Notes: generated from the sequence alone by a model not told the origin. 42,955 nucleotides of DNA from Stentor coeruleus (GCA_001970955.1 MPUH01000620.1:1-42955); one strand, 5' to 3'. Positions 28,430 through 40,642 are shown, counted from the first letter of the stretch. Numbers and translations: made by a program.

Positions 28430-29593
28430 ATAGTTAGTATTAAAATTTGAAGGAAAAAATTTGCTTTATTATATGAATAAAATATATTATGTTATAATAT
28501 TTATATCATTAGTTTATAGAAATACTGCTGAAATATATAATTGTGTACTTTTGTTAAAGTAATATATTTAGTAGGAAGTTAGTGTTATGATTGTGTTCTA
28601 TTCTAAATCAGAATATGATTATTATAGGATGATATGATAAAGAGTGATTATGCTATATATTAAATAATTAACACTCTAAAAATATCATATATAAATATTT
28701 GCTATATGGAATTAGTTAAGAATCTTATAATTTTTAAGAATATTGGCTAACTTTAATTATGCATGCAAGGCTTGTATCTTTCTATTATATGACAATTAGA
28801 TATACAGATGAAATAAGTAAATTAATATATGATTATTATTTATTATAATTACTACAAATATTATCTCCTTTTATGATTGGAAATGAACTGAGTTCTATCC
28901 TTGCAAGAATTTTGGCAGAAGTTGAAGGTGCTTAATTATCTGGCTTCTGGGGTTTAATATAAATTTGAAGCAATAAAATTTATATGAGGGGTAGCGCTCT
29001 AGTTTTCATATAATTCAATGGGAAATCAATATGCAACGGTTAATATCATTTTTATGAGTGAAGGGTATTATGATTTATTGTAGTAATATAAAGATATAGA
29101 AAAAAGTCTTTTCTGTTTATGAATGAGTTTAGTATGCTAATAAAAAAGATTAGGAGATAAATAGGTAGCGAATATTAAAACAATTTACTCAAATTAGATT
29201 TTACTTTAAAATATTCTAATTAATTATTGTAAAAAATATGTCTGCAAAAACTCAACAAATCAAAAGCGAAAAGTTAAATCAGTTGTTTCAGATATTAAAT
29301 TATATTAAACAAACAACCATTCTAGAAATTTACAATTATTACATAATATTTTTCGAGAATCAAACTTTGTTTTATTATATCACAATTAACAATTTAATAA
29401 AAGATTGCCATTTATTAACTGAAATAGTATTTATTAGAAGATTTTATTAGTTTATTTATATAATAAGCATTAATTTTCTTTAAAATTTGCATTTTTAGTT
29501 TCTGATTTTAAGATTTCAATGAATTTGGATAATATTATTTTTAGATTAATTCTTCATTTTTCTTATTATAAAAATGAAATTATATTTAATAAC
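28430..29593. other. Convergent intergenic region, AT-rich
   Basis: Between the 3' ends of the ML-domain gene and the TmcB-like gene. Short ATG-led open stretches occur at 28874-28936 (including NELSSILARILAEVEGA) and 29238-29450, but neither is backed by a family, intron or sustained coding composition. No RNA gene seen. Confidence 0.5.
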
Positions 29594-32500
29594 TTAAGTG
29601 AACTTCGCCATATTTTTTGTGCTTTCAAATGATTTGCTCAAATCATAGAACGATTTTTGCTTTAAGTTCTTTGGATCTTCTGAATAAATTGAGTTNATAG
29701 AACGATTTTTGCTTTAAGTTCTTTGGATCTTCTGAATAAATTGAGTTGATTTTATCGTTTTCATTAATCTCCATACACTTTATTATCCTTTGTTCCTTAT
29801 AGAAATATGGTAGTGTGTAGCATACCATAATAGCCAATAAAAGTCCTAAACTTACCGCCATAAACCCTGAAAGTCCATCAAACGCTTCGTCAAGATATAT
29901 AGTTGAAGAATTATCCGTATAATTCGCAGTCATATTAACAAAAATCATAAAATCCTTAAGCTCTTGAAAGATTTTCCTATAGTTTGAAAAATCTTTATAC
30001 ATATAATTCATAGAAATAATCGAAGATTCCCAATTAACGTCAGTTACCGCAGAATTCAATCCATATTTCAAAAACTCACTTTGGTCTTCAATAAACGCAA
30101 AATTTTCATTCCAAATGTTTTTTCTCATAACATTCTGAACATTGCTGCTAAAAATATCTCTTCTTGTATCACTCATTTTTTTTAAAATAAACAAATATCC
30201 AGACTTTGAAGGAGGCAAAGGTGAAAAGCCATACATAGAAGCAATCCCAGTTCCTTTACTGTCAGCAAATAATTCCATTAAGAAAAAATTCCTTTGAAAA
30301 AGATAAACTCTTCTATTCATAATACTTTCAGCAAAGTCAAGTTTGTATAGCATGCGTTCTCGTACATATGCAAAAGAAACGAAATAAAGGACAAAATATA
30401 AAATAAGACCAAGTAACATAACAAGACTCAATCTGAGTATATAGTGTTTTATATGGGGAAAATATATTATTGATGTATGAGAATCAGATTCTTGAGGGTA
30501 GACATTATCTTCCATATCATGATATTTGCTCAATCTATTATTTAATGCATATCTAATGTTAGCTGAGTTTTTCAAGGCTCCACTTTGAAACTTGGACCAA
30601 ATTGTTTTAAGGTTACTATGCAAAGGGTTCATAATTATAATAAGAAAAGATCCAAAGACCAGAATTATACATAAGCCGGTATAGAAAAGCCAATTAAGTT
30701 TTGAGTCTAAAACTTGAAGTCTAGCTTTTTCGCTAAAGATAAGTGAAGTAAAGGCACTTTGAATTTCATATAAAGATAATCTGAAAGTGTTCATTATGAT
30801 ATAGGAAAGATGATCTTTAGAATGACTTTGTAAAAAAAGTGAACCCTAAGTAAAGATTACATAATGATAAGTTGAGGAAATTAGGTCGATAAGATTAGTA
30901 GTTAGATGTTGGGTGCTTGAATTTTGATTGTAAATTGGTAAAGAGTTTTCAAGAACTATATAAGATGAGTTCCAATAACCCCAATTTTTAACGTTTTCTA
31001 TTAGTATGTCATGAATAGAAGGAAGTCTTACGAGGTAGTTTTGCAATTCTTCGTGAGTGAAGATTTCGGACTGATTAAAAATTGTGCTTAAATGAAGTGA
31101 TCTAGCAATAAAGCTTATATAGACAAGATACATATTAGTTTTTGATATAGTTTTCACTGCTTTTAGCTCAGAAGAATGCTGAACTTCATTGTATATCGTA
31201 CCAAACATAATAGTATTTGAAATAACAAATGCTATAAACTGAATGGATATTACGGAAAAAAAAATAAAAAGCTTTGTAAGAAATAAAAGTCTGACTATTT
31301 TTTGGACTTGTGGTTTAGTTGCTACTCTTATAAAATCTCCTATGACATTAAAATCACCTGTGATTGTACCTAATGCTGCATTGCTTTTCACAGGACTGTT
31401 ATCATTAGTTTCTTCATTTTTTTGAGTTTCCTCAATTGAATCCAATTTCAAAATTAGTGAAAGTCTTTTTGAATTCATCATATCTTTAGTTGATTCTGAT
31501 TTTAGTTTTGAGATGATAAAGTCATCGTGTATTATATATAATATAAAAGCAGTCTGACTACCAACACTTTTTTTTTGCAAATACAATGCTACTTCATTAC
31601 AAGAAACTTTATATTTCCCAACACTTTTAAAAATTACCTTATCATTCTCAAAACTCTGCAAACTAACCCCATCAAAAAAATCAAATACATTCCTCCCTTC
31701 GATATTTCCCTTAGTTTCTCCAACAATAAATGGAAGCTTTCTACTATGATTAAGAATCACCCCTAAAGGAGTTATCAAAGCAATCTCTCTACCCATATTC
31801 TGCAAGGGATTGATTCCTATAACAAAATTAATACTAGAATCATAACCAACACAATCAATATTCAAGCAACATTCTACAATAAACCCACCCGAGTCACACA
31901 AAAACAATACTAAATTTCTGAATATCCTGTCATCATTATAATGATTAATTCGCATCATCATTTTTTTACAATGAGTTCCATGAAATGCATTAGGAATAAA
32001 TTCTAACAAATGATGTATTACTGATTCTGCTGAAATAATAGATAAAAAATTACATAAGCTTCTGCTTATATATTGAACTCTTCCAAAGTTTTCTGAATTT
32101 CCTGATATAATCATAACATGTGCATTTTTATCAGAAAGTATACTTGAAAGTTTGTTTCTTTTTTTGTTTTCTTTATGTAAAAAGTCAGCTTTTTCTAGTA
32201 ATTTTGCTGCATGTTCAGATTTTCCAAACATCATAAGTAATGAACCATACATTTCAGCAAGGATTTCAGATTGAGGGAACTTGTCCTGCATTTTTGAATA
32301 TGTTTCATTGAGTTTTTTAATTGAATTGTTTATATCACAGAGTACAGATTTTGCTGTGTTTAAGGATATGCTTTTGGATTGAAGGGAATCTATTAGGAAG
32401 ATGATTGTATCGAAAAGCTTAAGTTCTTGAATTTTTATTTTTGATAAGCTTTTAGTTATAACTTTTAGCTGCAGACCTTCAGAAAAATTGTAGTTGATGT

Positions 32501-33740
32501 TTTCAAGGTATTTTTGGCATTTGTATACTTGGAAATTTTCGAATAAGCCTGGGCCGGTGAATTGGATTTTTGAGATTTGCAGAAGGGCATTTTTGTACTT
32601 CCCATGCTTGAGGTTAAGATGATTGGCTAGATAGACTAAAGCTATTTTTGAGGGCTTTTTTTCGAAATAACTATCTAAAATTATGTTAATTTTTTTACTT
32701 GGTTTGGCTTTCATTAGTTTTTTTCTGCACTTAAGCTCTAGATGTTCTAAATTGCAGTTAATTTCATCTGTATAAATAATTTTCTTTTGCCTCCATTTCA
32801 CTACTGTGAAAAGGAGTATAACAATAGCTGGCAAAATAAAAATACTCATCAGCGTTATAATTGTCCCATTATTAAACAGCATACTGATGATAAAGAAGAT
32901 ACCGACAGAACATGCTCCAAGTTCTTGTGATGCTAATGCCCAGTTTATAGTCTGAGAATAATAAGGTAAATAATAAATATAACTAAACCCAATATAGGCT
33001 TGTATGATAACATAAATTATCAAATAGAAATTGTAATTACTTTCGCTTAAAAAACAATACAGCAATATTTCTATAGCTGTAAGCATTTTGTTATATATAT
33101 CAGTCAATGGATGAGCTTTAGTACTTAAATTTTGATTAGCATGAGCATGCTTAATATCATAAGAGAACCCCTCTTTAAAACAAGTTAAACATGTTAGACT
33201 CGTAAATCCAAATAATGAAAGAAAAGTTCCTCCAATGCCTAATGATATAGTTTCAGAAGATAAAGATCCAAAGCATTCATTGATAGTGTTTGAATGAACT
33301 AAGGAATATTTCAGAAATATTCCACAAGTAATAAGGAAGGGTATATACAAAAAAGATCCTTGAAGCTCAAGTAGCAATTCTATTGTTCTTTTTACAAAGG
33401 AATTGCTACTTTTTTTGAAAATCACTCTTGAACTAAAAACAAAAAGTAAGATTATTGTTGAAGTTAGGATACTATATAAAAGCACAAAGAAGCTAAAAAG
33501 TGCCCGATATTGAGAAAAGAGCTGTTCAAAACTAAGGTAGGCTAGATAATGCCAAATACTTTCAAAGTTTTTCCAATTTCCTACTTCAAAGTCGTGTCGC
33601 CATGTAAGCCTAACTTTCTGAGCAAAGACACAGACAATACTAATGAAAAGTAAAAATTTTGAATATTTTCCTGGAGCTTGGTCGGGGTTTGTGTATGGGT
33701 ACATTCTAAAGAGTACTTTTAATAAATGCTTCATTCTCAT
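29594..33740 (-). CDS. Large multi-pass TmcB-like membrane protein with PAS-like segment (two exons)
   Basis: Exon 1 is 30861-33740 (960 codons); a 15-nt intron at 30846-30860 is removed; exon 2 is 29594-30845. About 1,359 residues result once the 52-base assembly duplication at 29696-29747 is collapsed, which changes the C-terminus to end KNMAKFT before the TAA at 29594-29596. Six or seven membrane helices lie in 1-310, then a cytosolic TPR-like helical part (about 340-530), a PAS-like region (HVMIISGNSENFGRVQYISR and the FIPNAFHGTH segment), then about four more membrane helices at 815-845 and in exon 2. This matches the large ciliate TmcB-like family of membrane PAS proteins. Function is unproven; a sensory or signalling role is inference. 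Confidence 0.85.
29645..29747. repeat. 51-bp duplication around N at 29696 (assembly artefact)
   Basis: Bases 29645-29695 are repeated exactly at 29697-29747 with one N between. The duplication lies in the last exon of the TmcB-like gene and creates a false C-terminus. Collapsing it gives an unbroken frame to 29594. Confidence 0.85.
30846..30860 (-). other. 15-nt intron in TmcB-like gene
   Basis: On the gene strand it reads GTAATCTTTACTTAG: GT start, AG end, A at position 10, phase 0, final codon TAG. Splicing joins the 960-codon first exon to the second, which starts GSLFLQSHSK and continues into a membrane domain. Confidence 0.93.
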
Positions 33741-35390
33741 TTTATAGTGTATTTTAATTGGCTCAAAGGGATTGATTATTGTAATAAATTTATTTGAAAA
33801 AATAACTTTTTTGATCTAAAAAAATATATATTTTATTAAGTTGTGTCTTTTGTGATGAAGAAATGCTAAATATATATTATAATAAGCATATTAATAGCTA
33901 TAAAAATTATGAATGTAAATGGGTTTGAGTAATTTTTATTATTGTATTTTCAATAGGCTCGATATAAAAGGAGTTCTGAAAAATTTTACTAATATGCTTA
34001 ATAAAGTAGTGGTTTTTGGTTTTGGATGCTATGGATTATTATATACTTTGAAGTTTATTATAGGAACACTCTAAAGTTTATATTTATATAAAAACTCACA
34101 AAGCATTGATGAGAATTGTGTATATTTTTTTTGTATAAAAAAGTATATAATCATATAACTACTAAAGAATTATATAAGTAGAAGCAAAATAGTCGATTTT
34201 GAAATTAAAACATTATAATAAACCTTTTATCTGCTATCTATGACAATATGGAATTGAAATTTTTAGTTAGAGAGTGTATGATTCTACTAATAAATAATAA
34301 ATTATGAGAAAAACAAACAAATTAGGCTTAGTTTTTCTGTTCTATAATGTGAATAAATTCTAATAAGAATCATATTTGACTGTGATAGATGCAGGATTTG
34401 TAATTTTTCTATAGTAACTCAATTATATAAAAATTACATAGTTCATGATATTGTCTAGGGCTGCATTTGATTTTTTGCTACCTTGCATTCAGTTATTCAT
34501 TATATTATTTTTGTGTTCTTTTATCTCACCAGAAGGACTTTTATAACTAGCGAATTACATTTTTAATCTACTTAGTTTAGTTGAATAGTAATTTTTGGTT
34601 TAAAAAATACTCTAGGAATCACAGGAATACAGCACACTCATTAAGGATACTCTTGTAATTAAGAAATACTTAAAGCTGCAGCAAAAACTTTATATCTATT
34701 CAAAAAATTTACTGAGATTACTGGCGATTTAGATATGAAAATTCTTTATGGTAATATAAAATTAATTATGTTCTTTCATATTTGTCAACTGTTTAATTAT
34801 ATCTCATAGAGCTTATTTTAGATGATTTTTCAAGTGTTGAAGAGTTTAATTTTAATTTAAGTTTAAGTTTATTTTAGATAAGTTTTCAAGTGTTGAAGTG
34901 ATTAATTTTAATTTAAGTCTACTACTTTTAGGCTCAAATATAAGATTCTTGTTAGTTTAATTATCATCTCGGCTTTAATTTTCAAATTAATTTTGTAAAA
35001 ATTTCTTCATCCTTGATTTTTAACTTGAATCTTCTTTAATCTTTCAAATTGACAATTTTTTTTTGGAAGTTTATCCTTGATTTATGGACAACTATCATGC
35101 TTTCTACATCATTTTTATTAAACTATAACAAAATACACTGCTCAGATATATTAAGGTTAGATATATCTCTTACTTTTGTGTACCTTGATCTACTCTATAA
35201 ATATTAATTTTTATTTTATAGCATACATTTGGCATTGATAATATATATAAGCATCTCAAGTATATGCCAAATACAATTCTTTAAGAAAAAAAAATAATAA
35301 CTTTGTGGTAATATAATATCTAAGTATGTTTTGGTGGAGAGTCCATATTATACACTATCTAAATTAATCTCTTTGTTAAACATCTCATAA
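33741..35390. other. Long divergent intergenic region
   Basis: About 1.65 kb between divergent genes. It is very AT-rich with a two-copy repeat at 34813-34917. GGATGCTA lies at about 34025 (AGCATCC on the minus strand, about 285 bases upstream of the TmcB-like start) and AAGCATC at about 35247. A minus-strand stretch near 34420-34560 is open but for one TGA. No gene or RNA is called. Confidence 0.55.
34813..34917. repeat. Imperfect ~55-bp tandem duplication
   Basis: TTATTTTAGAT...TTCAAGTGTTGAAG...TTTAATTTTAATTTAAG occurs at about 34813 and again at about 34869 with several substitutions and small gaps. No N is present, so it is a real, older duplication. Confidence 0.7.
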
Positions 35391-35945
35391 ATGGAATCAG
35401 GAAAAATCAAAGATCGTCAAGCATCTTTCACTAAACTTACCACTAAAAGAAGAAGAAGATCTTATTTACCAAATCCCAACAAGAACTTTTATCCAATGAG
35501 CATTTCCCCAACTAATAATCAAATATTTTCACTTCATTCTAAAAAATCTACTGAAAAAAGCGCAGACCTTCTAACAGATATACATTTATATCCCTCAGAA
35601 AAACCTAAAGCATTAAGCCAGGTACGACTAAAAATAAACCAAGAATTGCATAACTCAGATACTTTACAAAAATCTAATATAAGTAAGCCAGCATTTTTAG
35701 TTTCTAGCAAAACACCTGTAGTTAGAGAAAGTAAAAGCCAAGATAGAATTCTTTACAAACCAACAGTTTTTCTTATAAATCCTCGCTCTAAAGTTATTCT
35801 TTATACTATGAGTAATATGAGATGTGGATCAGCAGGAAAAATAATCTCCGCAGAACCAGAAGATAAAAAAGGACACTTTCGCTTTAAATCAAGAGTTAAA
35901 AAACTCAGATTTCTTATACCTGAGTTTTGTAAGAATAATTTGTGA
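35391..35945 (+). CDS. Basic hypothetical protein
   Basis: A 184-residue, strongly basic protein, not recognised. It is rich in Lys, Arg, Ser and Pro, with a basic cluster (TKRRRRSY) near the N-terminus that could be a nuclear-localisation signal, and a basic C-terminus (FRFKSRVKKLRFLIPEF). No membrane segment, zinc site or enzyme motif is visible; most of it is probably disordered. Coding character is supported by even residue use and the higher GC of the frame relative to flanks. The ATG at 35391 is the first in the frame. Confidence 0.65.
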   Translation: MESGKIKDRQASFTKLTTKRRRRSYLPNPNKNFYPMSISPTNNQIFSLHSKKSTEKSADLLTDIHLYPSEKPKALSQVRLKINQELHNSDTLQKSNISKPAFLVSSKTPVVRESKSQDRILYKPTVFLINPRSKVILYTMSNMRCGSAGKIISAEPEDKKGHFRFKSRVKKLRFLIPEFCKNNL

Positions 35946-36232
35946 ATAAATTTAATTAATAAACTTAGCATAGCTATAAATTACCCTACACTAAATATAG
36001 ATTGCTGATAGTTTTGATTTAGGGATGATTGCATGATACTCAAAGAAACTAGAAGCTAGATTTCGGGGGTTAAATTCCTAATCTAATCTATCTCATCAGC
36101 ATATTGCAAACTTTTCTAAAGCATAAAAAGCAAACAAAATCCAATAATAATTTCTAAGCTATTCCTTCTTTAAAACTATCCTATACATCTCAAAAGCTAA
36201 AAATGTATTGAAGATTATAAAATTATGATAAT
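35946..36232. other. Short convergent intergenic region
   Basis: AT-rich spacer between the 3' ends of the basic protein gene and the RBR ligase gene, 287 bases. Nothing is recognised. Confidence 0.6.
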
Positions 36233-37578
36233 TCAAGCATATCCATAATGTTTTCGAGGTAGTAAAAAGTAAGGATCTCTACATCTTCGAATAAANAAGC
36301 ATATCCATAATGTTTTCGAGGTAGTAAAAAGTAAGGATCTCTACATCTTCGAATAAATATATAAAGTTTCCATATAATCCCTATAAACCCAATCAAAGAA
36401 GCTATAGCCGAACCAATAATTATCACTGCCACCAAACAGGGAGCTGCAATAATCCCAGTCAGTAACCCACTAATAACCGCACAGCATTTATGGCAGCACC
36501 ATCTTCCATAGCAATCTATACACATAGCAATACCTGCAATAAACGGCGCAAAAGCAAAAAAAAGTGGTGACAAAATCAGCCCAATAACAATAGCCACAGG
36601 ATAGCTTAGCCATTTAGCCCTTAAAATACTTTTCAATCCAGTTCCCACTGATGGACTAGTGAGCATTTTATTTACTCCAACAACACAAATAATCACAAAC
36701 ATTAAAGGTAAAAGCATTGGAGCTAGTAATAATTTCAGGACAATATGCAAAGGTGGGTCTTTTTTCATAAGCTTTTTAACTTCACAAATTTCATAATGTC
36801 CACTACTATATCGTTCTCCACATAGCCAACACCATTCATATCGGCATTTAACACAAGTCATATGATCGCACCCTAGATTTTTTTCAACTTTTCTTCGACA
36901 GTTTGGACAGTATTTAAGCCCATGATTTTTAGCCCATTTATCCATATCTTTGTCAACAATGCCTTTGCATTTTTGTTTAGGATGCCAAGCTTCACCGCAA
37001 TAGTAACAATAATTAAATCCACAAGTGTTGCATGTTAATTGATTTTTTTTTAAACTACCAATATCATATCCTTTACAGTCAGGCTTTGGACACCATCGGA
37101 GAAATGGGTCTTTACTGAGTTCCTCGTTGTTACGAAAGGTTAAGTACTTTTCAAATAGTACTGGAGAAATTAAGCTTTTTATTAGTGGTTCACTTATTTC
37201 TGCACGACAATCATGATTAGGACAGGGCATACTGAGGACTTGGCTTTCTTCAATACGAATTTTTATATACTCGAGTAAACAATTTTTGCAAAATGCGTCC
37301 ATGCACTCAGGAACTGATACAGAATTTACTTGGTTTAAGTTAGACTGACAGATCATACATGAAACTGCCCCTGAAGCAAAATGTACCTCATTTTCTTTTC
37401 TTCTCTCTATCATATCCACTATTGTGTTGACATCTGGAAAGTTGTCTGTATTAATGAACTCTGCAAAGTCATCTGATTCATAACCCATTTCTAAAAGGCT
37501 TGCTATGAGCTGGTCTCTTTGTTCTTCATTTTTGTTTTCTTCTTGAACTAAAATTTCGCGATTTCTTTCTTCGTTCAT
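36233..37578 (-). CDS. RBR-type E3 ubiquitin ligase with C-terminal membrane segments (RNF19-like)
   Basis: About 427 residues after collapsing the duplication at 36235-36357, which moves the true stop (TGA) to 36233-36235 and gives a C-terminus ending RKHYGYA. An N-terminal UBA-like helix set (about 21-60) precedes RING1 (C74-x2-C77 to C100), an IBR (about 140-205, CNTCGFNYCYYCG) and RING2 (C224 to C265). RING2 has the active-site Cys237 in GCDHMTC, where RBR ligases form the ubiquitin thioester. Three or four hydrophobic segments follow in 278-405, as in RNF19/Dorfin-type ligases, so it probably sits in the ER or another endomembrane. RING1 has Asp94 where His is usual. Substrates are unknown. 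Confidence 0.92.
36235..36357. repeat. 61-bp duplication around N at 36296 (assembly artefact)
   Basis: Bases 36235-36295 recur exactly at 36297-36357 with one N between. It lies at the 3' end of the RBR gene and makes the C-terminus appear twice in two frames. Confidence 0.9.
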
Positions 37579-38131
37579 TATTATGGTTGATATCAGAATA
37601 AAGTTGATAAGAAATGAACAAGTTTATAAGATTATATAAAGATAAAGAAAAAGGGTATTGGGAATTAAAAGCTAGGGTTATGTGAGTCTTATATGATTTG
37701 TATATTTATTGAAAGATTGTTTATAATGAAGGTATTTTTATTGATTTTAGTTTATTATCGAAAGCAAGATGAGGACTTTGGATTATAATAAAGTGAATTT
37801 TGATAAGATGATGGAAAAAACTATAGGACTGATGAGGTAGTTAGTGAATAACTAGTTAAATAGAATCTATATTATTATAAAATTTTGATATTTTAATACA
37901 AAATGAAGGTTGAACAATTTTGTGTATCTTTTATGATGAATAATAAAACTCTGCTTGTGTAATTTTTTTATAAATACACTTGCATAGCAATATACCACAT
38001 AATATAAATATAATGTAGGTACTTTAAATTAAATCAATACACATGATAAAATCCTAAAAATAATAGAAATTCATCTACCCATATCGCATTTTTTAAAAAA
38101 CTCAATATATCAAATCTGCATAAAATGCTTA
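37579..38131. promoter_or_regulatory. Intergenic: upstream of RBR gene, downstream of STE20-like kinase
   Basis: The left 300 bases are G-rich on the plus strand (upstream of the minus-strand RBR gene) and the right 120 bases are C-rich (downstream of the kinase). No element is identifiable. Confidence 0.5.
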
Positions 38132-40366
38132 CTACCTATTCCTAGACCACTCATTAAAATACTCTAAAAACTCTTCTTTACATTGTTCAACCCCATTGAA
38201 AAATCTATTCGATAGCAGCTCACTTGAACTTTGTCTTCTATTCTGATCTTTAACCAAACACTTACTCAAAAAATCCTTAAACTCCAAACTCCACTTCCTT
38301 GAGTTTTTAAGTTCAGGTGCACGATCAGAAACAATTTTCTTTAAAATCCTCTGCTGATTTTCCTTATAATTAGGTGGCTGACCTTCAGCAAGTTCAATCG
38401 CAACAATCCCTAAAGCCCATATATCAACTTTAGTTCCATAATTTTCTTCTTGTATTATCTCAGGAGGCATCCATAAAAGTGTTCCAACAAAAGTATTACG
38501 ATTATTACGCATATTATTAAGCTGAGCTGCTAAACCTAAATCAGCAACTTTTATTGCCCCTTTGTCAGAAATCAAAATATTATCAGATTTTATATCACGA
38601 TGAATACGATTGCGTTTATGTAGATATTCTAAGCCTTTTAATGCTTCGTATAAAATATATTTTAAAACTAATTCTGGAATTTGGCCTGGGCGATCTAAGA
38701 CAAGATCAGTTAAACTACAGGACATAAGTTCTTCAATAATCCATATAGTGTTTGTATAATCAAAATATTCATAGAATTTGATTATGTTTTGATGATTAGA
38801 GTTTTGGGTTAAAGAGATTTCGTTTTTTATTAGATCTTTTTCATCAGATGTTTTTGGTTTTAGGATTTTTATAGCGAAGGTTTCTTTGGTTGAAATTTTT
38901 TGAGAGATGAAAACCTCACCAAAACCCCCTTTGCCGATTTTTTTGTGAAGTTTGTAGATACGGGTTGGGTTACTTTTGTTAAAGTTTGTAGGAATAAATA
39001 CAGTTGCTCTTTGGTCTTCGACTGGCGGCTTAACTTTTTCTTGGATTTTTGGAGCAGGTAAAGGTTGGGCTTTGTTGTCTTCAATTTTTTTTAATGGCTT
39101 TTGTGGGGGTATTTTGTTATCAGGTTGTATATATTCAGGATTTACTTTTGGAGGGATAAATTTTGCAGGAGGAGGATTTGGAATATGAGATGGAACTATA
39201 GGTACTGGTGAAGGTGATCGAGGTAAAGGCTTTAAAGGTGAAGGTTTTGGAGGCGAAGGTGATCGAGGTAAAGGCTTTGGAGGTGAAGGTGAAGGTTTTA
39301 GAGGCGAAGGTTTTGGAGGTGAAGGTGATGGAGGTAAATGTGATGGAGGTATAGGTTTTGGAGGTGTAGGTGATGGAGGTAAATGTGATGGAGGTGTAGG
39401 CTTTGGAGGTGTAGGCTTTGGAGGTGTAGGTGATGGAGGTAAATGTGATGGAGGTATAGGTTTTGGAGGTAATGGTGATGCAGGTGATGGTGATGCAGGT
39501 AAATGCAATGGATTTGAAGGTAATTGTGGTGAAGGTGATGGAGGGTAATGATATTGTGGTGCTTGAGGTGTTATATAAGTATTCGCAGGAGGGTAGTAAT
39601 TATCAAGTGGAGGATTCACTTGATACATGTTATAGCTAGGATCATAATTATTATACGCTGGAGGTGGGTTGTAATTTTGATAAGAAAGATCAAATTCCCT
39701 AGTAGGCGCATAATATTGTTGATTTGCAGCTACATTAGGATTATATGGAATAGGGACATTTGAATGAGGATTATAATCGTATGGAATATAAGGATTAGAA
39801 GGCATATGAGTGTAGTTATTCATCATATTTGGGTCTGGGTAATTATTGTAAGCTGGTTGCATATGTCCTGGATAAGTGACTGGATATTGAGGTGGAGGTG
39901 CAGAATATGGTAATTGCTGATGATAATAATCATGAGCAGGTGGAAGTTTAGAGCATTGAATTTTTTCATCAGAGATTTCGATATCAACTTTTTCTTGAGA
40001 AGATTCAATGTTTTTTAAGCTTTTAAACTGCTTTGATTGAGTATTCGGTATTTCTTGAGGATATGAATCCTGGTTAATAGATAACGCTTTAGTCTGTTCT
40101 ATTAAAATTTCTTCAGGAACTTCATCTGCATTAAAGTATTCATTATAATAATTTATGTCATCGTTTTTCTTTTTATCATCTTCTTCTAAATTTTTTACTA
40201 TAGTCCAGCATGGCAAACAATATCTTTTTCCAATAAAAATGAAAGTAGTATCTTCAAGTATTGTGCAATTCTTACAGAAAGTATTATCTATTTATAAGTT
40301 ACTGCAAAGCTTGCATTTTTTTTTAAGTGTAGTGAGCTCGTCTTGACATCCATAACAAAGCTCCAT
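38132..40366 (-). CDS. STE20/PAK-like kinase with N-terminal FYVE-like zinc finger and proline-rich linker (two exons)
   Basis: Exon 1 is 40303-40366, a 15-nt intron is at 40288-40302, and exon 2 is 38132-40287, giving 739 residues. The start MELCYGCQDE appears only when the intron is included. Splicing yields four CxxC pairs: C4/C7, C18/C21, C26/C29 and C45/C48, a cross-brace zinc finger like FYVE/PHD. Residues 136-265 are Tyr/Pro/Asn-rich, and 266-395 are SPxPPKP repeats of SH3/WW-ligand type. The kinase domain (about 466-735) has GKGGFGEVF, Lys495, HRDIKSDN (Asp586), a DLG in place of DFG, and GTLLWMPPEI. Catalytic residues are present, so it should be active. The HRDIKSDN and MPPE motifs place it near STE20/PAK. 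The zinc finger may target membrane lipid or protein partners. Confidence 0.9.
39210..39500 (-). repeat. Degenerate tandem repeat coding for SPxPPKP/PPSHLPP units
   Basis: On the plus strand the DNA is built of GGAGGT-containing blocks (GGTGATGGAGGTAAATGTGA and variants) repeated several times. On the coding strand they encode PPKPTPP, PPSHLPPSP and KPSPLKPSP units. Copy number is likely to vary between alleles. Confidence 0.85.
40288..40302 (-). other. 15-nt intron in STE20-like kinase gene
   Basis: On the gene strand it reads GTAACTTATAAATAG: GT start, AG end, A at position 10. It splits a codon (phase 1: A from exon 1, AT from exon 2) and would add an in-frame TAA if retained. Splicing rebuilds Asn22 and keeps the CxxC spacing. 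Confidence 0.92.
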
Positions 40367-40642
40367 TTTCTTATAATTATATCTGTTTAGAATGGAAATA
40401 ATTAAATTTACAAATTACCTAAGATTATTTAAATTATACTAAGAGTATGTATTTTTGCTATAGTGCATAATAATAAAATAGGCTTGATTATTTAAAGCAT
40501 TAATCCATTCCTTAAAAATCTCTAAGAAAATTTAAAACATCCAAAATTTAGTCTTATCATATAAAACTATAATTTCACCCATTTACCACAAATAAATCAC
40601 AGCTTTTAATTATCCTTTCTAATCCTATATTCTTACTATCTA
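40367..40642. other. Short intergenic region
   Basis: 276-base AT-rich spacer upstream of the kinase start and downstream of the coatomer-like gene, both on the minus strand. C-rich and G-poor on the right (40561-40620: 14 C, 1 G). Confidence 0.55.

Noticed and set aside
29238-29450. Plus-strand 70-codon open frame
   Set aside because: The first 20 codons look plausible, but the rest is AT-driven Ile/Asn/Tyr/Phe sequence; no intron or family support.
36223-36295. Extended C-terminus of the RBR ligase with a second copy of the last 20 residues in another frame
   Set aside because: Produced by the exact 61-base duplication around the N; collapsing it gives a normal stop.
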